From Mariprofundus sp. UBA1536 (GTDB lineage Bacteria; Pseudomonadota; Zetaproteobacteria; Mariprofundales; Mariprofundaceae): 64,000 nucleotides of DNA. The notes under the pieces were generated by a model. The model was not told where the DNA came from and searched no databases. It saw nothing but the letters and a program-made list of their open reading frames with translations. The DNA is taken from NCBI GenBank assembly GCA_002323245.1, contig DCPU01000018.1, forward strand, positions 1-64,000, read 5' to 3'. A program made the translations under genes and the position numbers. This document shows, piece after piece, positions 8,321 to 18,146 of the stretch (its first letter is position 1; each line of letters begins with the position of its first letter).

Positions 8321-10087
8321 ATGCAAGTGGATAAGACAATCAATAACAAAATCACCCATGGTTTAGAGCAAGATCGTGTGCGGATTTTGTATGGGAATAT
8401 CCGTGAAGGGACGCCATCTTATTATGTATGGTCGGCTTCGATTCTCGCTATCTTGGGCTTTAGTGGCGCCAACGTGGTAGGCACGATAGTGCTGGGCACT
8501 TTGATGCTGGGCGTACAGGCTGTGAAGTCGCGTTATATGCGTGCTTTTGAGCGCCTTGAAAGTGTGGGACAGCCGCAGGTTTGGGAAAACTACATGCTTA
8601 TCGCCTCATTTGTGCAGGCATGTATGGTCAGCGCTGGTGTGATGTTGTTGGTTGATTTGCAGCAAAACCTTTCCACATATCTGATTATTTCTTTGGTGGT
8701 GATTCCTGCCTTTGCTTCGCCTCCAGTATTGATTGCCAGCGTGCGCACCAATTACGCTTGGGTGTTGGGTTTGCTGCTGCCAGTAGCGGTGAAAACCTTG
8801 GTGAGTGGTGACCATGTGTATGTGGTTTTTGGTTTATTGATTCTTTTTGGCGCTATCCCCAGCGCGGCTTTCCTGGGTAAAAAAATATGCGATTCGTTTA
8901 TCGACACGCTAAAACTTCGTTATGAGAATTCTGATTTGCTTGCTTCGCTGCAAAAAGAGAAACATAAGGCAGAAAAAGCCAGTGCTGACAAAACCAGGTT
9001 TTTAGCTTCTGCAAGCCATGATTTAAGGCAACCCATCCATGCTTTGGAGTTGTTTTCTGATGCGTTGGAGTACCATTTGGATAAACCCGAGCAATTTGAG
9101 CTGATGAATAAAATTAAAGAGTCCGCTTCGGCGATGAATGGTTTGTTGTATTCATTATTGGATATTTCCAAACTTGATGCCGGCATTGTACGCGTGGATA
9201 AACAAGCGATTTCATTGTTGGATTTGATTTCTAAGGTGAAACAATCCTTGCAACATCTGGCCGATGAAAAAGGCATTGTGCTCGACATCAACTGCAAAGC
9301 ATGCGCTGTGATATCCGATGCTGTGCTACTGGAAAGTGTACTGCAAAACTTACTGAGCAACGCCATCAAATATACAGATAAAGGAAAGGTTTCTATTTTT
9401 TGCGGTGTACAAGGCGATCAAGTAATGATTCGCTTCCAAGATACAGGTATCGGCATCGCTGATTCGGATAAAGAAAGCATATTTGATGAATTTTTCCAAG
9501 TTACCAACCCTGAGCGCGATAGGAAAAAAGGCTTGGGTTTGGGGCTGGCGATTGTAAAACGTACCTGTGCTTTGCTTGGACATGAGCTCAGCGTTGAATC
9601 GGAATTGGGTAAGGGCAGTGTGTTTTCCCTTTCACTGGAATCAGCGTTGGTGCCAGCGCAGGCATCTGTTTCGCACAGTCCCTACAAACCGCAACAGCTC
9701 GATGCGCGTGTGTTGGTGATTGATGATGAGGAAACCATCCTTGATGGCATGGTGAATATGTTGCAACCGTGGGGTTGTGTGGTGTTGGTGGCGCACAATC
9801 TGGATGAAGCTTTGCTGCACATTTTAAATCATGAAGACGACATCGATATGATTGTTGCCGACTATCGGTTGCGCGATGGGCAACTTGGCACGGATGTGGT
9901 GAAGGCATTAGCCGCTGCTGCCGAGCGCGATAGCATTCCAGCGATTATTGTTACTGGCGATACAGGCCCTGAGCAATTGGCGGATGTGAAAAAAGCAGGG
10001 TTTCATGTGTTGCACAAACCCGTTGCGGCAGTGCGTATGCGAGCCTTAATTCAGAACTTACTAAAACAAGCTAGAGCAGAAATCTAA
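8321..10087 (+). CDS. Membrane hybrid histidine kinase, copy 2 (HisKA-HATPase-REC)
   Basis: 588 residues, a paralogue of the kinase at 2934-4688 with the same architecture: about six membrane helices (30-185), a coiled coil, HisKA with His233 in SASHDLRQPIHAL, HATPase (NLLSNAIKYTD, GLGLGLAIVKR) and a C-terminal receiver with Asp514 in IVADYRLRDG. The membrane region has diverged more than the catalytic core, which suggests the copies sense different cues or tune the same one. Its stop overlaps the stop of convergent regulator 2 by 4 bases, and the promoter-proximal AT-rich block resembles that of copy 1. Confidence 0.93.
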   Translation: MQVDKTINNKITHGLEQDRVRILYGNIREGTPSYYVWSASILAILGFSGANVVGTIVLGTLMLGVQAVKSRYMRAFERLESVGQPQVWENYMLIASFVQACMVSAGVMLLVDLQQNLSTYLIISLVVIPAFASPPVLIASVRTNYAWVLGLLLPVAVKTLVSGDHVYVVFGLLILFGAIPSAAFLGKKICDSFIDTLKLRYENSDLLASLQKEKHKAEKASADKTRFLASASHDLRQPIHALELFSDALEYHLDKPEQFELMNKIKESASAMNGLLYSLLDISKLDAGIVRVDKQAISLLDLISKVKQSLQHLADEKGIVLDINCKACAVISDAVLLESVLQNLLSNAIKYTDKGKVSIFCGVQGDQVMIRFQDTGIGIADSDKESIFDEFFQVTNPERDRKKGLGLGLAIVKRTCALLGHELSVESELGKGSVFSLSLESALVPAQASVSHSPYKPQQLDARVLVIDDEETILDGMVNMLQPWGCVVLVAHNLDEALLHILNHEDDIDMIVADYRLRDGQLGTDVVKALAAAAERDSIPAIIVTGDTGPEQLADVKKAGFHVLHKPVAAVRMRALIQNLLKQARAEI

Positions 10088-10686
10088 CCCCAGATTTCGT
10101 GGGCTTTGAGCATGGCCTCGCTGCGGCTGTGAATCCCCAGTGTTTTAAACAATGCAGAAACATGTTGTTTAACAGTGCCTTCAGTTAAATCCAAAACCCT
10201 AGCGATTTCTTTGTTGGATTGGCCTTTGGCAATAAGCTTCCAAATCTCTTCTTGGCGTGGTGTAACCTTTTCAGGCGCTGCCCCAAACATGGTTGATTGT
10301 TTGATAAAGGCGTAGGGCACATATTGATCGCCAGATAACACCAGTTGAATCGCGCTGATCAACACCTGATTGCTGCTGGCTTTGGGAATAAATCCCATCA
10401 CGCCCACTTCCAAACAAGCATGAATCACATGGCTGGCATCATTGCCAGAAATCACCACCACAGCAGTGCTGGGCAGCGCTACACACATTTGCTCTACGCG
10501 TTTGATGCTGCCAATGCCTGGCATATCCAAATCCAGAAGCAGCAAATCGGTGTCATCACCGGCCTTGGCCAAAACCTCTTCGCTACTGCCAGCTTCAACC
10601 ACATCAAATTCACCCGGAAGTGTTTTTAACAGCTGCACCAGCCCTGCGCGCACCAAGCTGTGATCATCGGCAATAATAATTTTCAT
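10084..10686 (-). CDS. LuxR/NarL-type response regulator, copy 2
   Basis: 200 residues. The receiver has phospho-Asp52 in LLDLDMPG; the LuxR helix-turn-helix near the C-terminus reads TPRQEEIWKLIAKGQSNKEI then LDLTEGTVKQHVSALFKTL, ending SEAMLKAHEIWG. It has the same length as regulator 1 and nearly the same recognition helix, so both may bind the same DNA. It is tail-to-tail with kinase 2 (4-base overlap), its likely partner, and divergent from the Ig/propeller lipoprotein at 10850. Confidence 0.94.
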   Translation of the reverse strand: MKIIIADDHSLVRAGLVQLLKTLPGEFDVVEAGSSEEVLAKAGDDTDLLLLDLDMPGIGSIKRVEQMCVALPSTAVVVISGNDASHVIHACLEVGVMGFIPKASSNQVLISAIQLVLSGDQYVPYAFIKQSTMFGAAPEKVTPRQEEIWKLIAKGQSNKEIARVLDLTEGTVKQHVSALFKTLGIHSRSEAMLKAHEIWG

Positions 10687-10743
10687 GGCGCTACATTAGA
10701 TGAAAGGCTCGCCATTTCCAATGTGCAAACAGCTATAACCAAC

Positions 10744-10759
10744 TATCACTTTAGTCATA
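10744..10759. promoter_or_regulatory. Near-palindrome upstream of regulator 2 (candidate RR site)
   Basis: TATCACTTTAGTCATA lies 57 bases upstream of the regulator 2 start and 90 bases before the divergent lipoprotein start. It matches the module 1 site at 13 of 16 positions. A further CTATAACC lies just upstream (10733-10740). Confidence 0.4.
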
Positions 10760-10849
10760 AGGCGCAGGCGCATGTCGGATACATCACCCAAACCACCAGA
10801 CCTAGTGTTGCGGCCTAAGGGAATGAATTTTGCAGTCTAGGAGTTGGGG

Positions 10850-13789
10850 ATGAAATCGATAAATTATTGGGTCATAAGTATAATAACACTGGCGCTTTCA
10901 GCTTGTGGAGGCGGCGGTGGAGGCACTGCCGATACGACGCCACCTGTGATGTCGCTTAATGGTGCAGCATCGGTGGATGTGTATCGCACAGGAACCTATA
11001 CCGATTTGGGTGTGACGGTTACTGATAATGTCGATACAGGCCTATCAGCAACAGTTACAGGCACAGTTAATACGGCTGTGGTTGGTGTTTATACACTTAC
11101 TTATAGTGTTAGCGATGCAGCTGGCAATGCCGCGATTGCTATCACACGAACCGTCAACGTGATTGCTGATATCACCCCGCCTGTGATTGCTTTAACAGGT
11201 GCTTCAACGCTCACAGTTGCTCATGGCAGTGTGTTTACAGACATTGGCACCACAGTCACGGATAATTTTGATGTGGGATTAACGGCAACCACTTCAGGTA
11301 ACGTTAATACCGCAACAGTTGGTAGTTATACGCTCACCTATGATGTGAGCGATGCGGCGGGCAATGTCGCAACTTCAGCAACACGCACCGTGAATGTTAC
11401 CGACCAAACAGCACCAGTGATTACGCTCAATGGCCCAGCAACGGTAACTGTTGCCCATGGCAGCGTGTATGCTGATGCTGGAGCAACAGTGAGTGATAAT
11501 GTTGATGTGGGTTTAGTTGCCACGGCTACGGGCACAGTAAGCACATCCGCAGTTGGCACATATACCATTACCTACAATGTGAGTGATGCCGCCACGAATG
11601 CAGCAACTTCAGTAACCCGTACAGTGAATGTGATCGACCAAACGGCACCTGTGATTACGCTTAACGGCGCAGCATCGTTAACTGTGGCTCATGGCTTTGC
11701 CTATACGGATGCAGGCGCAACAGTCAGCGATAATGTTGATAGCGGTCTGATTGCCGTTGTTTCAGGCAGCGTGAATACATCGTTAGTTGGCACATATACA
11801 TTAACTTATAATGTGAGCGATGCTGCTAGCAATGCAGCAACAGCAGTTACACGCACAGTGAGTGTGACCGACCAAACGGTTCCTGTGATTAATCTTACAA
11901 CAAGTAGCCCGATGAGCGTGATTTTAAATTCAGGAGCCTTCGTAGATCCTGTCACGATTACTGATAATGTGGATTCAGGTTTGTCGCCAACCGTCACTGG
12001 CGCTGTGAACATGGCTGTGGCAGGAAGTTATAACCTTACATATAACGCTACTGATATAGCGGGAAACACTGCAGCACCAGTAAACTTAACAGTGAATGTG
12101 ATATTGGCCTCACCTGTGCCAACAATGGCGTTTGATTTGAAAAAAGTTCAGTTGTCTTGGCCCGCAGTAGCAGGAGCAAACCATTATAGAGTGTTAGCCA
12201 ATCCAACTACAGGCGCAGGTTTTACCTTGCTGCCTGGAGCGGGGGCGCTTACAGCAACAAGTTTTGATTTGAATATTCCTGTGCATCTCACAGATTGGAT
12301 GAATGCGCAGTTTCTGGTTGAGGCATGTGATGCGCTAGAAGCAGGGTGTGGTAGCTCAACCAACCAAACGCTTACGCCTGCAAACTCATTGTTGTCTATT
12401 GGCTACGTCAAACCTCATAACCCAGGCTTGAACAATATTTTTGGTGAAGCGGTGGCCATCAGTGGTGATGGCAATACCTTGGCTATCGGTTCGCGAAAGG
12501 AAGACAGCTCAACAACGGGTGTTAACAGTGGCGTGAACACGTTTGGTACTGATTCAGGCGCAGTTTATATTTTTAATAAAAATGGTGCTGGCGTATGGTC
12601 AAGTGTCGCACATGTGAAAGCATCGAACACGGGCATAAGTGACTCATTTGGCATTTCACTCAGCTTGAATTTTGATGGTAGTACTTTAGCGGTTGGTTCA
12701 GCTGGGGAAGATGGATCGGGCTTGGGCGTAGGCGCTTTATCTGATGAGCTAGCTACTGATGCTGGTGCAGTTTATGTGTTCACCAAAACGCTAGGCGTCT
12801 GGTCACAGCAAGCTTATGTGAAAGCTTCGAATACAGGCGCCAGTGATTTCTTTGGGGTCAGTGTTTCACTAAGCGACGATGGCAATACCTTAGCAGTTGG
12901 TGCTGACCGAGAAGATACGTCGGCTGTAGGCATCAATGCTGTTGAAGATAATCTGAGTGCAGATTCTGGTGCGGTTTATGTGTTTACACGCAGCGTAGGT
13001 ACTTGGTCTCAACAAGCGTTTGTTAAGCCATCCACAACACATACTGGCGATTATTTTGGTAGTGCAGTTTCCCTAAGTGGTGATGGCACCACCTTAGCTG
13101 TAGGGGCAAAAAATGAAGATAGTTTCACTTTTGGTATTGGAACGATTCCAAATACAGGAGCAAGCAATTCAGGCGCGGTTTTTGTATACACCCGCACGGG
13201 TACAGTATGGTCAGAGCAGGAATACATTAAAGCCAACAACACAGGTGCTACGGATGTGTTTGGCTCGGCAGTTACGTTAAGTACCAATGGCAACACCCTA
13301 GTAGTGGCTGCACCGAGGGAAGATTTCTTAGGCACCGATTCAGGGGCTGCTTATGTGTTTGTGCGTAACACGCTGGGTGTATGGTCGCAGCAAACGATGC
13401 TTAAAGCATCCAATGCGGGATTAGGTTATCTATTCGGTTCATCGGTATCCATCAGTGGTGATGGTAATACGCTGGCAGTAGGGCAATCCAGTGACAAAAG
13501 CTCGACGAAGGGCATAAATTCAACTCCCAATACGGTTCGTTCTGGTGCAGGTGCAGTGCTGGTGTTCACGCGCACAGGATCTGCATGGACTGAGAAAAGT
13601 TATGTGAAGTCGAATTACAATGCATCGGGTGCACCAGGCGAACTTTTTGGAACATCTGTATCCATTAGCGCAGATGGGCAAACGCTGTTGGTGGGAGCGC
13701 CAAATGAAAGTAGTGGTGCCACTGGAGTAAACGCCACACCATTCTTTAGTTTGGGAGCTCAACTATCTGGCGCAGCATTTTTGTATTGA
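10850..13789 (+). CDS. Lipoprotein with five Ig-like repeats and a seven-bladed propeller
   Basis: 979 residues from the ATG at 10850, chosen because AGGAG sits 6 bases upstream; an in-frame TTG at 10844 is less likely. The signal peptide ends at lipobox LSAC (Cys19), followed by a Gly-rich tether. Five Ig-like (DUF5011/HYR-type) repeats of about 78 residues (28-418) share TxPVIxLNG...YTDAGATVSDN...YTLTYNVSDAAGNAA. An FnIII-like module (about 420-512) precedes seven FG-GAP/integrin-like blades (about 518-979) with FGxSVSLSGDGNTLAVGA and GAVYVFTR. It looks like a long surface stalk with an adhesive head. It is divergent from regulator 2, matching the FG-GAP gene's position in module 1. Confidence 0.9.
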   Translation: MKSINYWVISIITLALSACGGGGGGTADTTPPVMSLNGAASVDVYRTGTYTDLGVTVTDNVDTGLSATVTGTVNTAVVGVYTLTYSVSDAAGNAAIAITRTVNVIADITPPVIALTGASTLTVAHGSVFTDIGTTVTDNFDVGLTATTSGNVNTATVGSYTLTYDVSDAAGNVATSATRTVNVTDQTAPVITLNGPATVTVAHGSVYADAGATVSDNVDVGLVATATGTVSTSAVGTYTITYNVSDAATNAATSVTRTVNVIDQTAPVITLNGAASLTVAHGFAYTDAGATVSDNVDSGLIAVVSGSVNTSLVGTYTLTYNVSDAASNAATAVTRTVSVTDQTVPVINLTTSSPMSVILNSGAFVDPVTITDNVDSGLSPTVTGAVNMAVAGSYNLTYNATDIAGNTAAPVNLTVNVILASPVPTMAFDLKKVQLSWPAVAGANHYRVLANPTTGAGFTLLPGAGALTATSFDLNIPVHLTDWMNAQFLVEACDALEAGCGSSTNQTLTPANSLLSIGYVKPHNPGLNNIFGEAVAISGDGNTLAIGSRKEDSSTTGVNSGVNTFGTDSGAVYIFNKNGAGVWSSVAHVKASNTGISDSFGISLSLNFDGSTLAVGSAGEDGSGLGVGALSDELATDAGAVYVFTKTLGVWSQQAYVKASNTGASDFFGVSVSLSDDGNTLAVGADREDTSAVGINAVEDNLSADSGAVYVFTRSVGTWSQQAFVKPSTTHTGDYFGSAVSLSGDGTTLAVGAKNEDSFTFGIGTIPNTGASNSGAVFVYTRTGTVWSEQEYIKANNTGATDVFGSAVTLSTNGNTLVVAAPREDFLGTDSGAAYVFVRNTLGVWSQQTMLKASNAGLGYLFGSSVSISGDGNTLAVGQSSDKSSTKGINSTPNTVRSGAGAVLVFTRTGSAWTEKSYVKSNYNASGAPGELFGTSVSISADGQTLLVGAPNESSGATGVNATPFFSLGAQLSGAAFLY

Positions 13790-13812
13790 TTCATAAAAAA
13801 ATATGACCTAGT

Positions 13813-13846
13813 GAAACGGCCTCCCTTTTGGGTGACCGTTTTGTTT
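13813..13846 (+). terminator. Intrinsic terminator after the propeller lipoprotein
   Basis: The stem AAACGGcCTCCC / GGGtgACCGTTT around a TTTT loop is followed by a T-rich stretch (TTTTGTTT). It lies 24 bases after the stop. Confidence 0.7.
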
Positions 13847-14017
13847 GGTGAAACACTCACTAAAGTTATATCACACCCCTGACATGCATATATGGAGCAT
13901 GCTGGTAATCAATTATTATTTGCTTCTGGGCATACCCCAGATGGGGGATGTGCTGTCAAACGAAGCGATGCAGCTTTTCGATTATTTTTAATGGGCAGGA
14001 TGAAGAAGGGGATTGTA

Positions 14018-14095
14018 ATGGGTAAAATTCAGTTTTTTGCGATTTGCGGATTTTATACGGTGATTATTATTTCCATTGCGGTGATGACGGTTTAA
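14018..14095 (+). CDS. Small single-helix membrane protein (25 aa)
   Basis: ATG at 14018 follows AAGGGGA with a good spacing and encodes 25 residues, MGKIQFFAICGFYTVIIISI then AVMTV: one predicted transmembrane helix with a short cytosolic start. It is not part of a longer conserved frame, since the upstream in-frame extension from 13892 lacks membrane or family features. A hairpin, CATaCCCC/GGGGgATG (about 13931-13950), lies in the probable leader. No family is recognised. It could be a real small membrane protein or chance. Confidence 0.35.
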   Translation: MGKIQFFAICGFYTVIIISIAVMTV

Positions 14096-14100
14096 GCCAA

Positions 14101-17100
14101 TTAAGCGTTGATATCCTGCCATACTTTTTCAAGGCGTTTGGCGGATATGGGCACCGATGTTTTTAAGCTTTGGGCGAATAGGGACACGCGCAACTCTTCG
14201 AGTAACCAGCGGTATTCCGTGAGTGGTAGCGTAGATTCGTGATGTTTTCCGCGTTGGGCTTTTTCGGCTTCGTAGGCCGCCCATAATTTTTGCAAGAGTT
14301 GGGTGTGTTGTTGGTCTTGTTTGAGTTGCGGGCCTGCTTTTTCGAGGCGTATTTGAGCTGCGGCGATAAACCTTGGTAGGTGGGGTAGCCAACTGGCGGG
14401 GGTGTGTTGCACAAAACCTGGGTAGATGAGTAGAGCTACTTGCGCCTGAATGTTTTCAACCACGGGATGTAAGGCAGCAGCGCGAACTTCTTTGATGGCT
14501 TGCTGCAAGCAGGTTAAGGCTTTGAGAGTATCGCGCACGTTGGCTGCTAGGGCATTACCCTTAGCCACGATGATTGCTCTTCCTGCATCCAAGCGCACTT
14601 CAAAATCGTGTTGATTTCTCGGCAGCGGTTCAGCCATGAACACAGCTTCGAATGCTTTGGCGATGATGTCGTTGCGCAGTGCTTCGCTGTTGCCAAAAGT
14701 GGCATAAAGCAGTGTGATTTCCTTTTGATAATCCATCTTCTTTTGCAGCATCTCTACTTGCTGATGCAGGGTGAGCATAAACAAGCGCCGTAAACCTGAT
14801 GCCATAGCTCTTTGTGCAGCATCTTCACTTTCAAAGAGGGATAAGGTGACGCTGGTTTGCTTATCAACAAGGGCAGGGAAAAGCACCAGTTGCATGCCAT
14901 TTTTTTGTTGGGTGATGGCTTCGGGAATATCTTCAAAATCCCAGCGGGTGATGCCTTTGATTTCAAGAAAGGATTTGCTGGTGGCTTGCTGCAAGCCATG
15001 TCGGGCTTGATGGGCATATTGCTTTTGCAAATCGGCCAATACATTGCTGGTGGCGATGGTATCGCCCTTATCATTAAGTAAGTTGAACTTCATTTTCAGA
15101 TGTTCAGGCAGCTGTTCTACATTCCAATCTTTGCTGGATATATCCACGCCTGTCAAACGCTTGAGTTGACGCGCCAATTCCAGCAGCAACGAGCCTTGGC
15201 CAAAGGGCATCTGCTCGGCGCAGGCTTTGGCATATTGCGGCGCAGGCACAAAGTTTTTGCGCAAAGCCTTGGGCAAGCTTTTAATCAAATACACAATCTT
15301 TTCTTCGAGCAGACCAGGTACCAACCATTCAAAGGTGCTGGAATCAAGCTGCCCCAAGGTCACCAACGGCACTTGCGTGGTGATGCCATCAGCATGATGG
15401 GTGGGGTCGAAATGATAGCCAAGCTTGAGCTTTAGGCCGTTGATATCTTGTTTGTTGGGGAAGGCGGCATCATCAAGGTTTGCTTCTTGATGCAACAAAA
15501 CATCTTGATTGAGAAACAAAACGTTAGGGTTGTTCCGTTCTTCCTTCTTACGCCATTGCTCAAAGAGTTTGCCGCTGTAAATACCCTCGGGGATGATGGC
15601 ATCGAAAAATTCAAAGCGCGTTTGTTCATCGCTGAGTAAATCTTTGCGTCTGGCTTTGGCTTCTAGGCTTTCGATATCCTGCAATAGCTTTTGGTTGTGT
15701 TTGAAAAACTTACCAAAGCTGTGAAATTCAAACATCACCAAAGCATGGCGAATCAATAATTCGCGTGAAACCACAGGATCCACTGGGCCAAAATGGGCAA
15801 TGCGGCGGCTGATAATCGGCAGGCCATACAAAGTGACAGTCTCATAGGCGTTCACCTGCGCTCGCTTTTTCGACCAATGCGGCTCGCTGTAGGTGCGCTT
15901 AAACAGATGGCTGCCCAGCTGCTCCAGCCAAGCCGGATCGATGGGGGCAATGCAGCGGGCGAAGAGTTTGGATGTCTCCACCAAAAAGGCTGCCATCAAC
16001 CATTTGGGTGGTTTTTTGGAAAGTGGGGAGCCAGGAAACACCTGCACCTGCAAATTACGGGCGCCGATAAAACCCTTATCGTTTCTTTTTCCATCACCCT
16101 TCTTGCCATCACTCTTCTTGGTTTCCTCTTGGCGCAAAGCGATATGGCTCAACAGCCCTGATAAAATGGATTTGTGCACAGCATCAGGTTCAGCAGGAAT
16201 TTGATTGGGTGTCATCTTTAAGTCGCGCGCAATGGCCAGCAATTGCCCATGCAAATCAAGCCATTCGCGCATGCTTAAATAGGAAATGAAATGTTGTTGG
16301 CAGGTTTTGCGCAGCTTGCTGTTAGAGAGATGTTTGGCTTGCTCATGATACCAATCCCAGAGCTTGAGCCATGATAAAAAATCTGAGGTTTTGTCGGTGA
16401 AAATGGCGTGCTTTTCATCAGCTTTTTGCTGGGCATCAGAAGGGCGTACTTTGGGGTCTTGCACCGAAAGGGCGGCGACAATGACCAATACTTCCGCTAA
16501 AGCGCGCTCCTTATCAGCTTGTACCAACATCCGCCCCAAACGTGGGTCGACGGGCAGGCGGGTGAGTTGCTTGCCAATCGTCGTCAGCTGACCTTTTTCA
16601 TCCATGCTTTGCAGCTCTTCAAGCAAGCGGTAACCATCTTGGATGCTACGTTTTTCAGGCGGTTCCATAAACGGGAAGGCTTCGATGTCACCAAGGCCAA
16701 GGCTGGTCATTTGCAAAATCACATTGGCCAGATTGGTGCGGCGAATTTCGGGGTCGGTGTGTTCAGGGCGACTGTTAAATTGATCTTCGCTGTAGAGCCT
16801 AAAACACACGCCTGCGGCCACACGCCCGCAGCGGCCTGCGCGCTGGTTGGCACTGGCTTGGGAAATCGGCTCAATGGGCAGTTGCTGCACTTTGTTGCGC
16901 ACGCTATAGCGGCTTATGCGGGCAAGCCCTGCATCGATGACAAAGCGAATACCAGGCACGGTCAGCGAGGTTTCCGCCACATTGGTGGCCAGCACAATTC
17001 TGCGGCCGCTATGGCCTTTGAAAATTTTATCTTGCTCGGTAGGCGAGAGCCTAGAAAAGAGAGGCAAAATTTCGGTGTTTCTTAATTCATGTTGATGCAG

Positions 17101-18027
17101 GGCATGCGATACATCGCGGATTTCACGCTCGCCAGGCAGAAAGACCAAAATATCACCCATGGCATCAAAGCGGGCTGCTTCATCCACAGCATCGATGATG
17201 GCTTGATTGAGGGTGAGCTCGTTTTCATCATCGCTCAGCAAAGGCCTGTACGCGATATCCACGGGATAACTGCGACCCGAGACTTCAATGATGGGCGCAC
17301 CATTAAAGAATGTGGAAAAGCGCTCGGTATTGATGGTCGCCGAAGTGATGATGATTTTTAAGGTGGGGCGTTTGGGCAGGATATTTTTCAAATACCCAAG
17401 CAGAAAATCAATGTTCAGGCTGCGCTCATGCGCTTCATCAATGATGATGGTGTCATAGCTCATCAATAAGGGGTCGTGTTGAATTTCAGCCAGTAAAATA
17501 CCATCGGTCATCAGCTTGATGTAGGTGTTGCTTTGGGTTTGATCAGAGAAACGAATTTTATAACCCACATCTTTGCCCAGCGGGCTTTGGAGCTCATCAG
17601 CAATACGCGCTGCCACGCTTCTGGCGGCGATTCGCCGCGGCTGGGTGTGGCCTATCATGGCTTCAATACCGCGGCCGAGCTCCAGGCATATTTTAGGAAG
17701 CTGCGTGGTTTTACCTGAGCCCGTTTCTCCGGCAATGACGAGCACTTGATGGTGTTTGATGGCTTCTTTGATGTCGTCTTTTTTTTGTGAGACGGGTAAG
17801 TCTTGTGGATAGTTGATGATTGGTAGCTGCGCTAAGCGCGACTGCCTTTGTTGTTTCGAAGCCAACACATCCTGCTGCAACTGCGCCAGTGCTTTATCCA
17901 TGGGTTTGTTTTGTTGCAGGCCATGTTTGATGCGTTTGAGGCGCTGATGAAAATTGCGACGCTTTGCTTGCATACCTTGACTGATATGGCGCTGGAGCTC
18001 TTGGAGTATGGATTCGCTGATAGTCAT
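14101..18027 (-). CDS. hrpA: ATP-dependent RNA helicase HrpA (DEAH box)
   Basis: About 1308 residues from the ATG at 18027 (MTISESILQEL); an in-frame Met at 18105 would add 26 residues unlike the family. The core has Walker A GETGSGKTTQ, DEAH in IIIDEAHERSLN, SATIN (motif III), and the QRAGRCGRV motif VI, then the HA2/OB-fold region and the long DUF3418 C-terminal half found in full-length HrpA of Proteobacteria. E. coli HrpA (1300 aa) is similar in size; it acts in mRNA processing and rescue of stalled or collided ribosomes. No clear ribosome site is visible. The 3' end is only 5 bases from a possible small + strand gene. Confidence 0.95.
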   Translation of the reverse strand: MTISESILQELQRHISQGMQAKRRNFHQRLKRIKHGLQQNKPMDKALAQLQQDVLASKQQRQSRLAQLPIINYPQDLPVSQKKDDIKEAIKHHQVLVIAGETGSGKTTQLPKICLELGRGIEAMIGHTQPRRIAARSVAARIADELQSPLGKDVGYKIRFSDQTQSNTYIKLMTDGILLAEIQHDPLLMSYDTIIIDEAHERSLNIDFLLGYLKNILPKRPTLKIIITSATINTERFSTFFNGAPIIEVSGRSYPVDIAYRPLLSDDENELTLNQAIIDAVDEAARFDAMGDILVFLPGEREIRDVSHALHQHELRNTEILPLFSRLSPTEQDKIFKGHSGRRIVLATNVAETSLTVPGIRFVIDAGLARISRYSVRNKVQQLPIEPISQASANQRAGRCGRVAAGVCFRLYSEDQFNSRPEHTDPEIRRTNLANVILQMTSLGLGDIEAFPFMEPPEKRSIQDGYRLLEELQSMDEKGQLTTIGKQLTRLPVDPRLGRMLVQADKERALAEVLVIVAALSVQDPKVRPSDAQQKADEKHAIFTDKTSDFLSWLKLWDWYHEQAKHLSNSKLRKTCQQHFISYLSMREWLDLHGQLLAIARDLKMTPNQIPAEPDAVHKSILSGLLSHIALRQEETKKSDGKKGDGKRNDKGFIGARNLQVQVFPGSPLSKKPPKWLMAAFLVETSKLFARCIAPIDPAWLEQLGSHLFKRTYSEPHWSKKRAQVNAYETVTLYGLPIISRRIAHFGPVDPVVSRELLIRHALVMFEFHSFGKFFKHNQKLLQDIESLEAKARRKDLLSDEQTRFEFFDAIIPEGIYSGKLFEQWRKKEERNNPNVLFLNQDVLLHQEANLDDAAFPNKQDINGLKLKLGYHFDPTHHADGITTQVPLVTLGQLDSSTFEWLVPGLLEEKIVYLIKSLPKALRKNFVPAPQYAKACAEQMPFGQGSLLLELARQLKRLTGVDISSKDWNVEQLPEHLKMKFNLLNDKGDTIATSNVLADLQKQYAHQARHGLQQATSKSFLEIKGITRWDFEDIPEAITQQKNGMQLVLFPALVDKQTSVTLSLFESEDAAQRAMASGLRRLFMLTLHQQVEMLQKKMDYQKEITLLYATFGNSEALRNDIIAKAFEAVFMAEPLPRNQHDFEVRLDAGRAIIVAKGNALAANVRDTLKALTCLQQAIKEVRAAALHPVVENIQAQVALLIYPGFVQHTPASWLPHLPRFIAAAQIRLEKAGPQLKQDQQHTQLLQKLWAAYEAEKAQRGKHHESTLPLTEYRWLLEELRVSLFAQSLKTSVPISAKRLEKVWQDINA

Positions 18028-18146
18028 CTGGCGGCGAAAACTACCAAAAATCGCTTTGAATACTATGTGCGCGATGGCTGTTATCCCTATGTGATGGCAT
18101 GGCATTTGCTTTTAAAAGCCCAGATGTTTGGCGGAGGGCAAAAACT

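Noticed and set aside
13892..14017. N-terminal extension of the small membrane frame
   Set aside because: The upstream in-frame part has no ribosome site and no sense-like features; the strong AAGGGGA site sets the start at 14018.
18099..18146. Upstream ATG for the di-heme peroxidase
   Set aside because: It would precede the signal peptide with an unrelated stretch; GTG 18147 follows GGAGGG.
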